Below are positions 1 through 11,463 of a DNA stretch of 64,000 nucleotides, one piece after another. Both the position numbers and the translations under genes were made by a program. The notes under the pieces were generated by a model. It made no database searches, was not told the origin of the DNA, and was given only the letters and a program-made list of their open reading frames with translations. This DNA comes from Colletotrichum lupini (taxonomy: Eukaryota; Ascomycota; Sordariomycetes; Glomerellales; Glomerellaceae), in NCBI RefSeq assembly GCF_023278565.1, contig NC_064678.1:1116001-1180000 (forward strand), written 5' to 3'. How positions within the stretch are numbered: the first letter of the stretch is position 1; the number at the start of each line of letters is the position of its first letter.

Positions 1-292
1 CCGTCCGTCGTAGCACTTTGTGCGGGGGTGGAGGTCGATCGTTTGGAGCGCGCGTTCCCACGTTCCTGCGGCACCGGCAGCGTTTCGGATGCGCGCGGCG
101 AGCACAGCAGGCGGGCTGTTTTCACACCTTTTTCCTGCATAACGCATACCCAGCTTTCCCATCCACCAAAAAGATCTCCATCGACAAACGAAAGACGGCG
201 GGTGTTCCGGTTCTGAAGTCATCGAACATCTGATTCTGGCCTGATACCTTTTTTTCTACCTCAGTCTTGTTTACTTATTTGTTCTTGGTTCA
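1..292. other. upstream region of the first regulator gene
   Basis: No coding sequence is recognised here. The stretch holds the pyrimidine-rich leader of the zinc-cluster regulator that starts at 293 and is presumably promoter and 5' UTR. Confidence 0.5.
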
Positions 293-2927
293 ATGGACGC
301 TGCTGCTGCTGCAGAGACCCAGCGGACGACGCAGAACTCGGGGATCAAGGTCCGTCGCCCCCGGGCCGCCCGCGCATGCGATCTCTGCAGGGCGAAGAAG
401 AACAAGTGCGATGAGTTGTATCCTTGCACCTACTGCAAGAGTAGGTTTGTCCACGACGATGATGAAATCTCTGCCGGCAAAAATGCCTCAATAGGAAGAG
501 TTCCTAGGGCTAACCGCGGGAAACTAGATCGGAATGCCACATGTGTCTACAAAGGCCAGGATATGTCAAGGAGGCTCTACACTCCAGAGTATGCGCTCCC
601 TTGGCAACTTAACTTTGATCTCTTTAGCTTACCTCATCGGCACCTATCAGATATGTGAGACAACTAGAAGAGCAGGTCAAGAGCCTTTCCGCAGTCGCCG
701 AGTCCGTCAAGGCTCAGTCGGTCGATGACAATGCCTCAGTCATCGCCAACGTCCCCGAGATATCAGAGGGATTCTCCCCGGACTGCAGCCTCCGGAGACG
801 GCCATCGCGGAGCACCGCCGCCGGCTCACCATCGAACGCCCGGTCACGGAACGCGGCCGGCCAAGAGATCTCCGGCGTCAACCGGCACACGCGGAACGTT
901 GAGTTCTACGGCAGCTCATCCTCCGTCGCTCTCCTATCACACGTCCAACGGACAGGAGATGAACCAGTCATCTCCCCGGATCTTGACTCCGACGCCGGGA
1001 CTCTTCTTTCAAGCCTGCACAACCCGGCCTTCTCTTCGCCTTCGGCAGACCAAACACAGACGCCCGCAGCCGCCACCGAGCCGAGGTCGGCCGCGAGACC
1101 GGTGACGCATTACCCGCAGTGCCGGCACTTTCTCCAGAGCTTCTTCTCCAGCATACACTTTGTCCATCCGATTCTCGACAAGAAGATCTTCTTCGACCGG
1201 TGCGAGGAGCTGTGGTCGAAGCCGGACGTTGCGCGGGAGCCTTCCAGCTTTATTGCACTCTATTACAGCATATTGTCGCTGGGCGCACTCATTGGCGTCC
1301 GGGAAGATGAACCGATTGATGGGATTGAGAACCTGCAGTGGAGCCGGAAGTTCTTTGACGAGGCGAAGAGGCGGTGCGATCAGCTGGGGATGGTTACGGA
1401 CCTGGAAATGGTTCAATGCTATGTCTTCTTGGTGAGTCTAGGGCTTCACGACTGAGGATGCTCGACGCTGACGTTGTTGAAAGGCCAAAGTGTGCCAGAA
1501 CGAGCTGAATGCTCACTGTGAGTGCTTGAAGCTGTTGGAGACTTGTTCTGCTGTACTAACTTCTGAACAGGGGCATACATGTACGTCGGTCTTGCCGTGA
1601 GAACGGCGCTTGCGATGGGCATAAATCGAGAACCCGGACCCGACGTCAAGAAGGAACCGGCTGAGCTCAGAGCCGAGTCAAGAACGTGGTGGTAAGGATG
1701 CCGAGCAATGAGAGTCTAGAGAATTGCAGATGACTGACAAATCTGAACAGGGGTCTCTATTCATTAGAAACGTAAGAATACTAGCCGGAGTAAAAGTTCG
1801 GCTCGTGCCGAGAAGGCAGAAAGACATGCTAACTTCCCTCTCAGAGAAATGTCTTTCTCGATGGGTAGACCAGATACACTTGGCGCAGATTTATATCACA
1901 ACCGACTATTCCCTGTCATTGGCGAAGCAGACACAGAATATTCCGGCAGTCTAGAGCTGGTAGACCCACCCTCATGCGCCATCATCAAAAGTATGGTAGA
2001 CTACTCCAAAATCATCCGAAGCATCTGTTTGGGGATCTATCTCCCGGAGACGACGGTACCACGAACCGTCCACCTGGCGCACCAAATCGGCCAGGATCTG
2101 CAGCGATGGGCGGAAAGTCTGTCTGAGCCTATCCGCCCTACCACATCCGTCGAGCCGCGCTCGCTGAAGAGCGTCAAGGAGGCTCAGTGGATGAAGAGGC
2201 AGAGGCTTGTCTTGACTATGCGTGAGTTTTACCCCCCGGTTTCGCTTGCGGTTGAGGTTTGGGCTGTATCTGACAATGCCATGCAGGGTTTCTCAACATA
2301 AGGATACTCCTCTTTGGGTCGATTATTCTCACGTCAACCTCGGCGGAGCGGGCCTCCATTCCGGGCTCGCAGGAAGGCATTCACCTCTGCCTCGAGTCTG
2401 CGAAGCAGACCATTGAAATCATCTATCAGACGTATCAGCATCATGACTTTTTCCGCACATGGTCAGTACTTTCCATACTGTTTGCGATCGGTAAATGAGC
2501 CGCCCTGCTAATTCCACGGTCTCACAGGTTTTACAACACAACATACACTGTCTTCGCAGCATCCATGATCCTAGTTTACGTGACACAAGAAGCGACAGAG
2601 CCCGAGGTGCAGCCTCTCTTGAAGTTAGTTGGCATGGCCATTGAAATACTCGAGACCATGGACGAGTGCGTTGTCGCGCTGAGGTCAGCCAAGTTATTAC
2701 ACAAGGCCATCCAGAAGGCGGAGAAAAAGTTTTCCGCGTCGACCCCCGCAGATCTACAGATTCCCGCGATGCCACCGGCTGATGCCATGCTCCAACTCAA
2801 TCATTACTGGGGCCCGTTGAACATTCTCGACAACGAGATGGACTTTGGGTTCGCAATGCAGTTCGCGGACTTTGAGGGGACAAATTCGCTGTTTATGGCG
2901 CTCGATGATCCGAGATCAATGCAGTAG
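293..2927 (+). CDS. Zn2Cys6 transcription factor with fungal-specific TF domain
   Basis: Predicted nuclear DNA-binding regulator of 705 residues in nine exons. Introns read as 441-527, 589-650, 1432-1483, 1518-1570, 1692-1750, 1772-1844, 2222-2286 and 2462-2527, and every junction keeps the frame. The binuclear zinc cluster has Cys at 29, 32, 39, 45, 48 and 55, the last completed only after splicing intron 1. A short leucine-containing helix (RQLEEQVKSL) follows as a likely dimerisation element. The middle homology region contains SFSMGRPDTLG near residue 392, a hallmark of the fungal_trans domain seen in sugar and plant-polymer regulators. The gene lies head-to-tail with a beta-glucosidase, so control of glucoside use is a reasonable inference, not shown. 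Its exact orthologue is not recognised. Confidence 0.9.
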
Positions 2928-3751
2928 ATGCCGATGAAATGAAAAAATAGAACAATGATGACACATCTTCACAGCCAGAAACTCCGAACATCTTGAAGGC
3001 TCGCATGAGCGTACTCATAATTACTTCAGTCAATATGGTGCCTTTGTTGACATTTGACCCTGTTCGGCCGATAGACCGGTCGTGTTTACGAGATGATCAT
3101 ACACATAATGACCAAGCCTCAGCTATTACCAGCGAGACTGGGCCAATGTGACAACTCGGCGATGTTGTTTTGGAGAACTGCCGGCCTTTATTGCCACAAA
3201 CGCGTCTTTTGGACTTTAAATAGCGTGCATATGACCCCGGAGATTCCCACAACGCTGAAAAGCCGACAATAATTGGGGGGTCCCTTTGACTCTCCGGAAA
3301 AGCCGAAGGTGACACGGAGCCTCATCGAGGGGCAAGCCGCCGCACACCACACTAATGCTGACAACTGAGGGGCGGTATGTGGGGGGTTTTGGAGAAACCG
3401 ATCTGATCTCGCGGGGAGCCTTGCACTCTTGGAGGAGGGGAGATTCCGGGGTCGGCGAGATCGGTCGCCTTTGGCCGACATTTTTACATCATCACATGGG
3501 GAAGTGTGGTAAGCTAGACGTCGGAATCCGGGGTTCACGATCTTTTGTAGCATGGGACAATAACAATTGCGATCCTTGAGAGTTCTCATCTAAAAAGCCA
3601 GAGCTGCCATTGAGGTTTTCTTCAGCAACTGCAACACATTCTCTAGCGACCTCCAGATCGAACGAGTAATCTTCTCTAACCTGTCACCTTCAAGGTCCCG
3701 AAACCACCTTGTCAGATCTTCAAATTACCATTCACATTCACATTCGCCACC
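2928..3751. other. intergenic region upstream of the beta-glucosidase
   Basis: No gene is supported. The region contains the terminator side of the regulator and the promoter of the GH3 gene, including a G-rich block near 3370-3460. The 3' part (3600-3750) is CT/CA-rich, typical of a fungal 5' UTR. Confidence 0.5.
3379..3451 (+). promoter_or_regulatory. cluster of three CreA/CRE1-type sites
   Basis: Three matches to the carbon-catabolite repressor consensus SYGGRG lie within 73 bp: GTGGGG at 3379, GCGGGG at 3411 and CCGGGG at 3446, about 300-370 bp upstream of the beta-glucosidase start. Clustered sites are what CreA-repressed glycosidase promoters usually show. The motif is short, so function is inference. 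Confidence 0.4.
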
Positions 3752-6426
3752 ATGGGTTCTCAGGTTGACGACAGAGATTTCGCGACTTTGCTGTCTGAGC
3801 TCACGCTTGAGGAGAAGATCACTCTCCTGTCTGGCCGTGACTTTTCCACGGCAGCAGGCGTCGCTCGCTTGAACCTTCCTCCCATCAGAGTGAGTTTGTC
3901 CCAAGACCCTATGGCGCAAACCCGGCGCAGAAACGAAGAAGCGAGCTGACATTCCCACCCATAGGTAGCAGATTCGATCGCCGGCGTGCGCCCCTCAGGG
4001 ATCACAGCCGACCTCACAACAGCGTGCTTCCCCAACACAGCCTGCCTTGGATCGACATGGGACGCCGAGCTCCTCGGCCGCCTGGGCGAGCGCCTCGCTC
4101 ACCAAGGCCGTGAGAAGAGCGCTCAAGTCGTCCTAGGCCCGACGATCAACATCCACCGAGACCCCCGCGCGGGACGCAACTTTGAGTGCTTCAGCGAGGA
4201 CCCGTTGCTGTCTGGACAGCTGGCGGGTGCCATCGTCAACGGTATTCAGAGCCAGGGTCTCGGGGCCTGCCCCAAGCACTTTGTTTGCAACGATTCGGAG
4301 ACGCTGAGACACTTTTACGATGTTGACGCGTCGCCTGACAGCCGACCGCTGAGGGAGATTTACATTGCTGCTTGGCAGCACTTGTTGCGGACTTCAAACC
4401 CTACTGGTGTCATGACTGCGTAAGGCTCTTTCTGCTCTTTCTACGGATACATATCTGCGCCATCTACGGAGCTTGAAAGTCTGTACTAACAACGATTTGG
4501 CACAGGTACAACAAAGTCGACGGCACATTCTGCAGCGAACACGGTCCCCTCATCGAAGGCGTCTTGAGAAAGGAGTGGGGTTTCGAGGGCATCGTCATGT
4601 CCGACTGGTTCGCCGTCCACAACGTGGTCGAGCCTGTCAAGGCCGGTCTCGATCTTGAGATGCCCTTCCCCGTATTCCGAGGCAAGAGACTCGCCGAGGC
4701 CGTACGATCGGGCCAAATAACCGAGGCGGAGATCAATGCCAGGGCGCTCAAGATGCTGGAGCTGCGAAACCGCACGCGGACCAGCTTCAGCGACGAGCCT
4801 GAAAGATCCGAGATTAACGAGGAGACGAACAAGATCTCCAGGGAGCTCGCGGCGAGTGGCATCATCCTGCTCAAAAACGATAACCAGGCCCTGCCCATCA
4901 ACCCCGCAGACAAGCCCAAGGTTGCCCTCATTGGCGAGTTTGCTGGATCTCCCGTTGTGACTGGCGGTGGAAGCGCGTCTTGCACGCCCCAGTACCGCCA
5001 CTCGCCGTTCAAGGTCTTGAAGGAGGCCTTCTCTGGGGAAGAGAGCGTTCGCTACCACGCCGGTGTTCGCACACGCAGAGTCATTCCCGTTGCTCCCACT
5101 GCGCAGCTCACAGCACAAGACGGACGCAACGGCGTCGACGTGAAGTACTACAACGACGACACCCCGGAGCCGATCCTCACCGAGTTCCAGGAGAAGGCCA
5201 ACGTCTGGATGCTGGGCGAGTTCAAGGCCGGACTTAAGGTCCCTGGCTCTCGCTTCGAGCTTCTTACCAAGCTGACGCCCCAGACGACTGGCGAACACAC
5301 TCTCGCGGTGCAGGCCACCGGAGATTTCTCCCTTGTCGTTGACGGCAAGGAGATTCTGTCTGGTCCTCAAAAGAAGATTGCCACGGAGCAGTTCATCTTC
5401 AACCACGTCAAGCTCGAGACGCGCGTGCAGCTGCAGATGAACGCTGGTCAGGCTTACGATGTCAAGCTCGTCAACAAGTCCTGGGATCACCTGGTCAAGG
5501 GCGAGCCCACCCCCTACGCGGCATCAATCGGCTTCGAGGAGCACCGCTCCGACGAGGCCGCCATTGCCGAGGCTGTGGAACTCGCCAAGGCCTCGGATGT
5601 GAGCATCATCTACGCCGGCCGCAACGAGCAATACGAGTCGGAAGGTTACGATCTGGAAGACATCCGCATTCCGGAAAACCAAGCGGCGTTGATCAAGGCC
5701 GTCGCTGCCGTATCAAAGAAGACCGTCCTGGTGCTGCACTGCGGCAACCCCATCGACATCAGCGCTGTCGTGGACGACGTTGACGCGGTGCTCAACGCCC
5801 ACTTCCCCGGCCAGGAGGGCGCGCAGGCGACAGCGGATATCCTCACCGGCGCAACAAACCCCAGCGGACGCCTCGCGACGACGTGGTTCAAGTCGCTCGA
5901 GGATGCCCCCACCTATGGTGATTTCCCCGCTACCAAGCAGGAGGACGGCACCCACAAGTTCCGCTACGCTGAGGGTATGGGCATGGGATATCGTCACGCC
6001 GAGGCGGCGAAGCGCTCCCGCTTCCCCTTTGGATACGGCCTTTCATACACCACCTTCAAGTACTCTGATCTCACGACTAGTGTGACTGGGGCAGACAATG
6101 ACGCGAAGCTCAAGGTTTCTGTCAAGGTGACCAACTCGGGAGACCGCGCCGGAAAGGAGGTCGTACAGCTCTACGTTAACCCGGCAAAGGAGACGCCGAC
6201 CGGCGTCTGGCGACCGGAGCGCGAGCTCAAGGCCTTCAAGAAGGTTCTGGTGCAACCTGGCGAGTCGGTCGCGGTGGAGCTTGAGGTCGACGCCAAGATC
6301 GCGTGCAGCTACTGGGATGAGGCGGAGAAGGCTTGGAGGCTGGAACGGGGGACATATGGCGTCCGGGTCGGAGATCTCCAGGGTGAGTTCTCGATCAGCG
6401 AGGGAACGACTTGGGGTGGGCTGTAA
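3752..6426 (+). CDS. GH3 beta-glucosidase with PA14 insertion, intracellular
   Basis: Predicted to cleave terminal beta-glucose from cello-oligosaccharides or aryl glucosides. 837 residues in three exons (introns 3890-3964 and 4420-4505). The N-terminal GH3 barrel has the KHFVCNDSE substrate-binding stretch, and GIVMSDW places the catalytic nucleophile at Asp231. The middle carries a PA14 module (roughly residues 370-540), then the C-terminal GH3 sandwich with GRNEQYESEGYD and a fibronectin-III-like end with the PFGYGLSYTTF motif. There is no signal peptide: the protein starts MGSQVDDRDF, which fits the cytosolic PA14-type fungal beta-glucosidases. The length is normal for that group and no breaks are seen. 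The adjacent zinc-cluster gene on the same strand may regulate it. Confidence 0.95.
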
Positions 6427-7381
6427 AGAGTGAAGAAGTGTTTGTCTGGTATGTGGCGTGTGACACGAAGGAGACGGACCCTGGTTCTAGACCCTGTCCA
6501 ATGAGCCATTGATATTTGTAGTTTGCGTGCTGCGACATTGTATGTTAACCGGATACCAGTAATCTGTCATCAAATCTTCAAAGTGTCTAGCGCTAAATGT
6601 CTTTCATCTTCCCTTCCGGCAGGATATTGTCTCGAGGCGGACCAACGTAGACCACCAAAGCTCAAGTGCGACGCTACGTAGGTGGTGCTGCGTACGCGCC
6701 GTGCCGGCTCCCCTCGATCCTGATCGAAGTGATGATTCTCAGAATTCTCACTCAGCCATCCCAACCTGATGTGGTGGGATTGGAGCTTGAATACATGACC
6801 AGCGATACTGGTGATCAAGATATCAGTCAGCAGATCATCCAATTTGATCAACGTTTACGGAGTACTCATCGAGAGATTTTGTCCACTAGCACTCACACAC
6901 AAAAGAAAGCTCGGCCGACGTCTTGCGACCGGTACCCGAACAACTCGGTATCGGTCCCCCCATCACCGAGTAATGAACGACATCATCAATCACCGCAGAG
7001 TAAGGTATTTGATCCCATCTTCAGAGCTATGCGGCCATGGGAAACCCTACACCACACCACTTCATCGCCAGAGTCCACGCGCGGCAAGGGGTCAGTGCTT
7101 GCTTTGATATGTGCACTCAGTGAACGGGACAGAGCAAGAGATGATCCTCAAGACCATCCGGCCCGGATTTGGGACCTGTATGCTCGGAGCGGGCGCCAGA
7201 TCTACCTGCTCTATGATAGCACAGCCCGCTCGCGATCATGGAGGCTCTGGTCCGGTCTCATTCACACATCATCACAGCGAAGAAACACGTTTTTGGCAAA
7301 GACGAACCTAATGAACCGCGGGCGACTCAGGCGAAATCCGCACCTAAACATGACCTAATCTTAAAGCATCGACGCCGACCT
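6427..7381. other. intergenic region before the MITE
   Basis: The first 150 bp is the 3' UTR of the beta-glucosidase. A long open frame crosses 6666-7358 but has no recognisable motif, no clear start context and a composition that does not look coding. Nothing further is supported. Confidence 0.4.
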
Positions 7382-7390
7382 CGAGAATAG

Positions 7391-7978
7391 GAGTATGTGT
7401 ATTCCGCACCCACACGTTGGGTATCCCGCACCCATACTAGGCTCGTTCAGGCAAGTGGTGGGCAGCACGTGATTGCACCGCCGCAGCAGCCACTTCTGGC
7501 CCGGAGCTACTATTATTCCGGAAATTTCTGGAGAATGGAAGGTGCGTCCCGCCTTGGTCTCCTATACCTTCCTCTGCTGCACCTTCCTCTGCTGCACCTT
7601 CCTCTGCTGCACCTTCCTCTGCTGTACCTTCCTCTGCTGCACCTTCCTCTGCTATACCCTCTTTCCGATACTGGCTGTACGCGTTTCTCAAAACGACGAC
7701 TTTGAAAGTCATGATTTGCTCAGAGGAAATACGTCTCTAGAGCCCATATTTTGGTATTAGAAAAAGTACCTTTCTTGAGTTGAAAATAGTTTAAAAATGA
7801 GGTGTTTAGGCGAGGGAAATACGCGTCTAAATAGAAGTAAAAACAAAAGGAAGGCGCGCCGAGAGCGCAGCACGTGACTGCCGTTCGGCAATGTAATCAC
7901 GTGCTGCCCACTACTTGCCTGAACGAGCCTAGTATGGGTGCGGGATACCCAGCGTGTGGGTGCGGAACACACATACTC
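7391..7978. mobile_element. Mutator-like MITE, 588 bp, with 9-bp target duplication
   Basis: Non-autonomous DNA transposon. The left end (7391-7474) and right end (7895-7978) form terminal inverted repeats of about 84 bp with three mismatches, all transitions, beginning GAGTATGTGT. The element is flanked by perfect 9-bp direct repeats CGAGAATAG (7382-7390 and 7979-7987). A 9-bp target duplication with long inverted ends is the pattern of Mutator-like elements. There is no transposase, and the interior holds a 15-bp minisatellite. Family assignment rests on duplication length and inverted-repeat length, not on homology. Confidence 0.9.
7566..7655. repeat. 15-bp minisatellite, six units, inside the MITE
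   Basis: Six head-to-tail copies of ACCTTCCTCTGCTGC. Units 4 and 6 carry small changes at the end of the unit (TGT and TAT). Because 15 is a multiple of three the array stays open in all frames and creates spurious reading frames on both strands. It is likely a useful length polymorphism between element copies. Confidence 0.95.
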
Positions 7979-7987
7979 CGAGAATAG

Positions 7988-9195
7988 ACACCAGCAATGA
8001 TCCTAGTTCCACAAGCTCCCACTAAATATCCGAGACCTCTTCATCCCATTTCGGCTGATTATTCCAACTAATCATTAAACAGCTTAGCCTGTTTCCCTCC
8101 ATCGTAGCCTGTGCGTTGACGCCCCATCCCACCGCTTTGGGGCCAGTGCCCTGTTTGATTCTTAAATCTTAGGCATGACGGGAGTTTAAATCTCCTTCAA
8201 TCTGCGATCCAATTGCTATCAATTCTACCGCGCCAGGCAACCTCTTGCGGTAACACGGTAGATGAAGTAGGTACAATACTGGGAGGGGCAAGACGGAGGG
8301 GGATGGGTGGGGGGAGACAGACTTCAGATGATTCGCACGTCCTCGACCACAGAGAAGCTTGAATGTTGGCGGAGAGTTCGCGCCTGGTATATGCCCGTTA
8401 ATCTTGTCCTGCAGTTGGTGGCATCACCTTGGAAGAGGCACGGATGTTTCCTGGCTTTGGCTGCAGGTGAGTGACTCTTGTCTTCCACTCTGCCCCTCCA
8501 CCATAGACTTCCTATCCTAGAGACTCGCGTTCTTAAGCAAATCAAGCAATCCACGATTGGCAAATCTTATTCCATCCCATCAACTTGGATTTTCGGCTTT
8601 ACACTATCGAAACGGAGTTTAGTTGCCTCTCACTTCATACCAACAGGAAAGCCCACCACCCTCATCGTCACTTTGGTTTCGTCTCGTCCCGCTCAAGCCT
8701 GTCTTAGTCCACCTTTTCTTGGTGTAACCGGTAAATTCGTACTAACTTGGAAGACGGATGGGGACGCCTTCTTTCTGTGGCGTGTTACACTGCCCTTGCA
8801 GTTCTCTCAGGGCTGGATGGGACGCCTCCTCCGGGACCTGTTCGCTATGACTTGAACTAACCCAAAGAGACTCCCAACATCGGATTAGCCTGACAATCTT
8901 GCGACTTTGATTGATATGCCGTGCCATCTGCCCCCTTTTCCCCTACTGTTCCTGGGTTTCATTCATTCACCCAAACACAAGAGACAGAAACGAGTCCCAC
9001 AATAGTTCACGGCCAGGACCCACGATCATAACGCAGCCCTACGGGACTACGGGACTACAGGAACTGGATCGCAACGCAAACATCAGTCCGGCTCGCGAGC
9101 GGCCACCCCTGTCGGACGAGCGTGGCGGACCCGCGCGGCGATGATCGCACGGCCCCACGGCGACGGCCACGGCTCGGTCGCATCACGAAGTAGAC
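7988..9195. other. intergenic region and long leader of the membrane-protein gene
   Basis: No gene is supported. An open frame of 125 codons at 8478-8855 shows no recognisable motif. The run of CT/CA-rich sequence from about 8900 to 9190 looks like promoter and 5' UTR of the gene starting at 9196. Confidence 0.4.
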
Positions 9196-10654
9196 ATGGA
9201 TATGGAAGTGGAATCGGACATCATTGAGGACGGAGGCGCGCCGGGGTTCGCTCCCCATGGGAAGGCCGTCATAGCTTGCGCGACCATTTCGGTCGGACTC
9301 GCTGGTCTCATCGTCGGCCTGCGGTTTTTCGCACGATTATATCCCGCGCGACTGCTAGGAAAGGAGGACTGGTGCATATTCATCGCATGGGTATGTCAAG
9401 TCTCGAGATCACGGCCTGATGTCGAGGTGAAGGGCAGGTGCCAAGGCAACCAAGATACCAGGCATCTGGGGTTCCTGGGCATCGATAACTTGAACTGGGC
9501 TAATACTCTGGTTAAACAGCTTTTCTCAGCGGCGACTTCTATTGGCATGTGCCTTCGTAAGTCAATACCCACTCTCCAACAGCATGGTAATGGTATGACT
9601 GACATAACGCAGAGGTCAAGACGGGCATGGCCGAGGAGTTCTCGACTCTCAGCGTTTATCAGCAACAAACCTTTTTCAAGGCATGATAACTCTAAAATCA
9701 GTTTGTACGAAAGAATCCAGCTAATCACCCCGAAACATAGTGGGCATACCTCACTATAATATTCTACAACACTGGCCTCGCCTGCGTCAAAGTCTCGATC
9801 CTCCTTCTCTACCTGAGAATCCTTAGAGACCTCAATTACCGTAAGGCATGCTACGTGGTCCTATTTTTCGTGGTGTGCGTGTCGCTATGGACGGTCTTAT
9901 CCTCGATATTCTTCTGCGTGCCCATTACCAAGAACTGGGACCGTGCCGTCACTGGCGTCTGCTTCAGCCAGGGCATTGCCTGGTTCGTCAATGCCGCTCT
10001 GAATATCCTTACCGACTTTGCGATTCTTATCCTGCCATTACCGATTCTGCCCAAGATCAAGCAGTCTCGCCGGCAGAAGATTGGGCTATATCTCATCTTT
10101 GCGCTCGGCTTTTTGTAAGTGGTTCCGAGTACTCGTGCGGTCAACGTATCCATCTGACCAACATCCATCTCAGCATCTGCGTGGTCTCCATCCTCCGTAT
10201 ACCATCCCTCATCGTCGCGAAATACTCTCGCGACCCAACATTAGACAGCCCAGGCATAGCAAAATGGTCCGTCGTAGAATTAAACACAGCCATCGTCTGC
10301 GCTAGTCTCATCACTCTCAAACCACTCGCCATGCGCTTCTTCCCCCGCATGCTGGGCTCCAACCGCGGCGACGTCGGCCGACAGCGTGGCCCCGGGTCCG
10401 AAGAGATACCCGCGACCGTAGGTTCTAAGGAAGCGCGAAACGGGGGCGTGAAGCATGGCCACGCGCGGGCGGTGTCTGACGGTAGTACCATCCAGCTAAA
10501 CCACGATACCTTTGGAGGGGATTCGGCGATGCATACGCAGCATACGGAAATCTCACGACATAGTTCTGCGGGGACGTCAGATCTGGAGCAGGGGATGAAG
10601 GCGTCGGCTGTCGAACTCGAAGGAGATTTGGCGATACGAACGGATAAAGCATGA
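9196..10654 (+). CDS. seven-helix fungal rhodopsin-fold (SAT4/Pth11-like) membrane protein
   Basis: Integral membrane protein of 384 residues in five exons (introns 9391-9519, 9557-9612, 9681-9740 and 10115-10173). Hydrophobic segments include the N-terminal helix around AVIACATISVGLAGLIVGL, the pair around VSILLLYLRIL and VVLFFVVCVSLWTVLSSIF, and later helices GLYLIFALGFF and IVCASLITLKPL. Short motifs FCVPITKNWD, CFSQGIAWFVNAALNI and KWSVVELNTAIVCASL are typical of the fungal rhodopsin-domain family, which includes Pth11-related candidate receptors in plant-associated fungi. The tail after about residue 280 is hydrophilic, Ser/Gly/His-rich and presumably cytosolic. Intron 3 has a GC donor. 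Ligand and role are unknown. Confidence 0.88.
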
Positions 10655-11463
10655 TTGAACATACCATTGTAACCAGATACCACTTTGTTTTACGCTTTTG
10701 TATTTTAAGAAACGGTAATAACCATATTTGTCCGACGCTAGCTGGCCGTGGAGAAGTTCGCGATGATCTTCTCGTACCTGTTCATGTTGGCCGTTGGAGA
10801 TTGCAATTGAGAGCCGTGATGTTTCTTGGCTTGCAGGGATCCGCGTCCGTTGATCGCGATTTCAGCAAGTCTGCCATCCCTCCTTGGACAAGCCCCTCAA
10901 CTGCCCGCACCTTATTCGTACCACATCGAGACGGATTGGTCCGCTTAACATCGTGAGAGAATGCCATTCTGGACAAGATGGTGTTTAATCAATACCAGAG
11001 CGATGACATAGGCTAAGACTTTCACCATCCGGCATTCCGCGTTAAGGTCAGAAGCTGCCCCTGGTCACGACCATGATTTAACGTTAAAAGCTCGTATTCA
11101 CTCATCTCGCTATCCCGCTAGACCCGAAATTCCAGCAACATCCCCTGCTTCTCGATATTGCTTGCCTTAAAAAAACACCGAATCGCCCTATGGGTGCGTC
11201 GTTCAATGTCACCTCAGTGGATCACTCCCGCTGCAATGTGACAAGAATCACCACAGGATTAAAGATGCGCGGCGGACCTTATTGGGCAGGTGGGATGAAC
11301 GACATGCCGTGCTCCTTGGCAAATAAGGTCTATGGATACTTCAAAGAGATGCGGAAAGACTTAATCATTCCACGATGGCCGTCCCAAGGTAGTCGTGCAC
11401 TCTCTGTTGTAGCATCTGCACGACTTTTACACTCGTTTCTGGATCGTGTTTCCCATCGCAGCC
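10655..11463. other. intergenic region upstream of the subtilisin gene
   Basis: No gene is recognised. It holds the 3' UTR of the membrane-protein gene and the promoter of the protease. Short open frames here have no family features. Confidence 0.4.

Noticed and set aside
6666..7358. 230-codon open frame upstream of the MITE
   Set aside because: No recognisable motif, unusual amino-acid make-up, and overlapping open frames on both strands. Treated as chance.
7437..7760. Open frames on both strands over the MITE interior
   Set aside because: They are created by the 15-bp minisatellite, which cannot close a frame. No transposase features.
8150..8220. tRNA-like segment around GGGAGTTTAAATCTCC
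   Set aside because: No convincing D-arm, acceptor stem or B-box consensus. No tRNA gene could be supported anywhere in the window.
8324..8855. Two open frames of 79 and 125 codons
   Set aside because: No family features, and the region looks like leader and promoter sequence of the membrane-protein gene.
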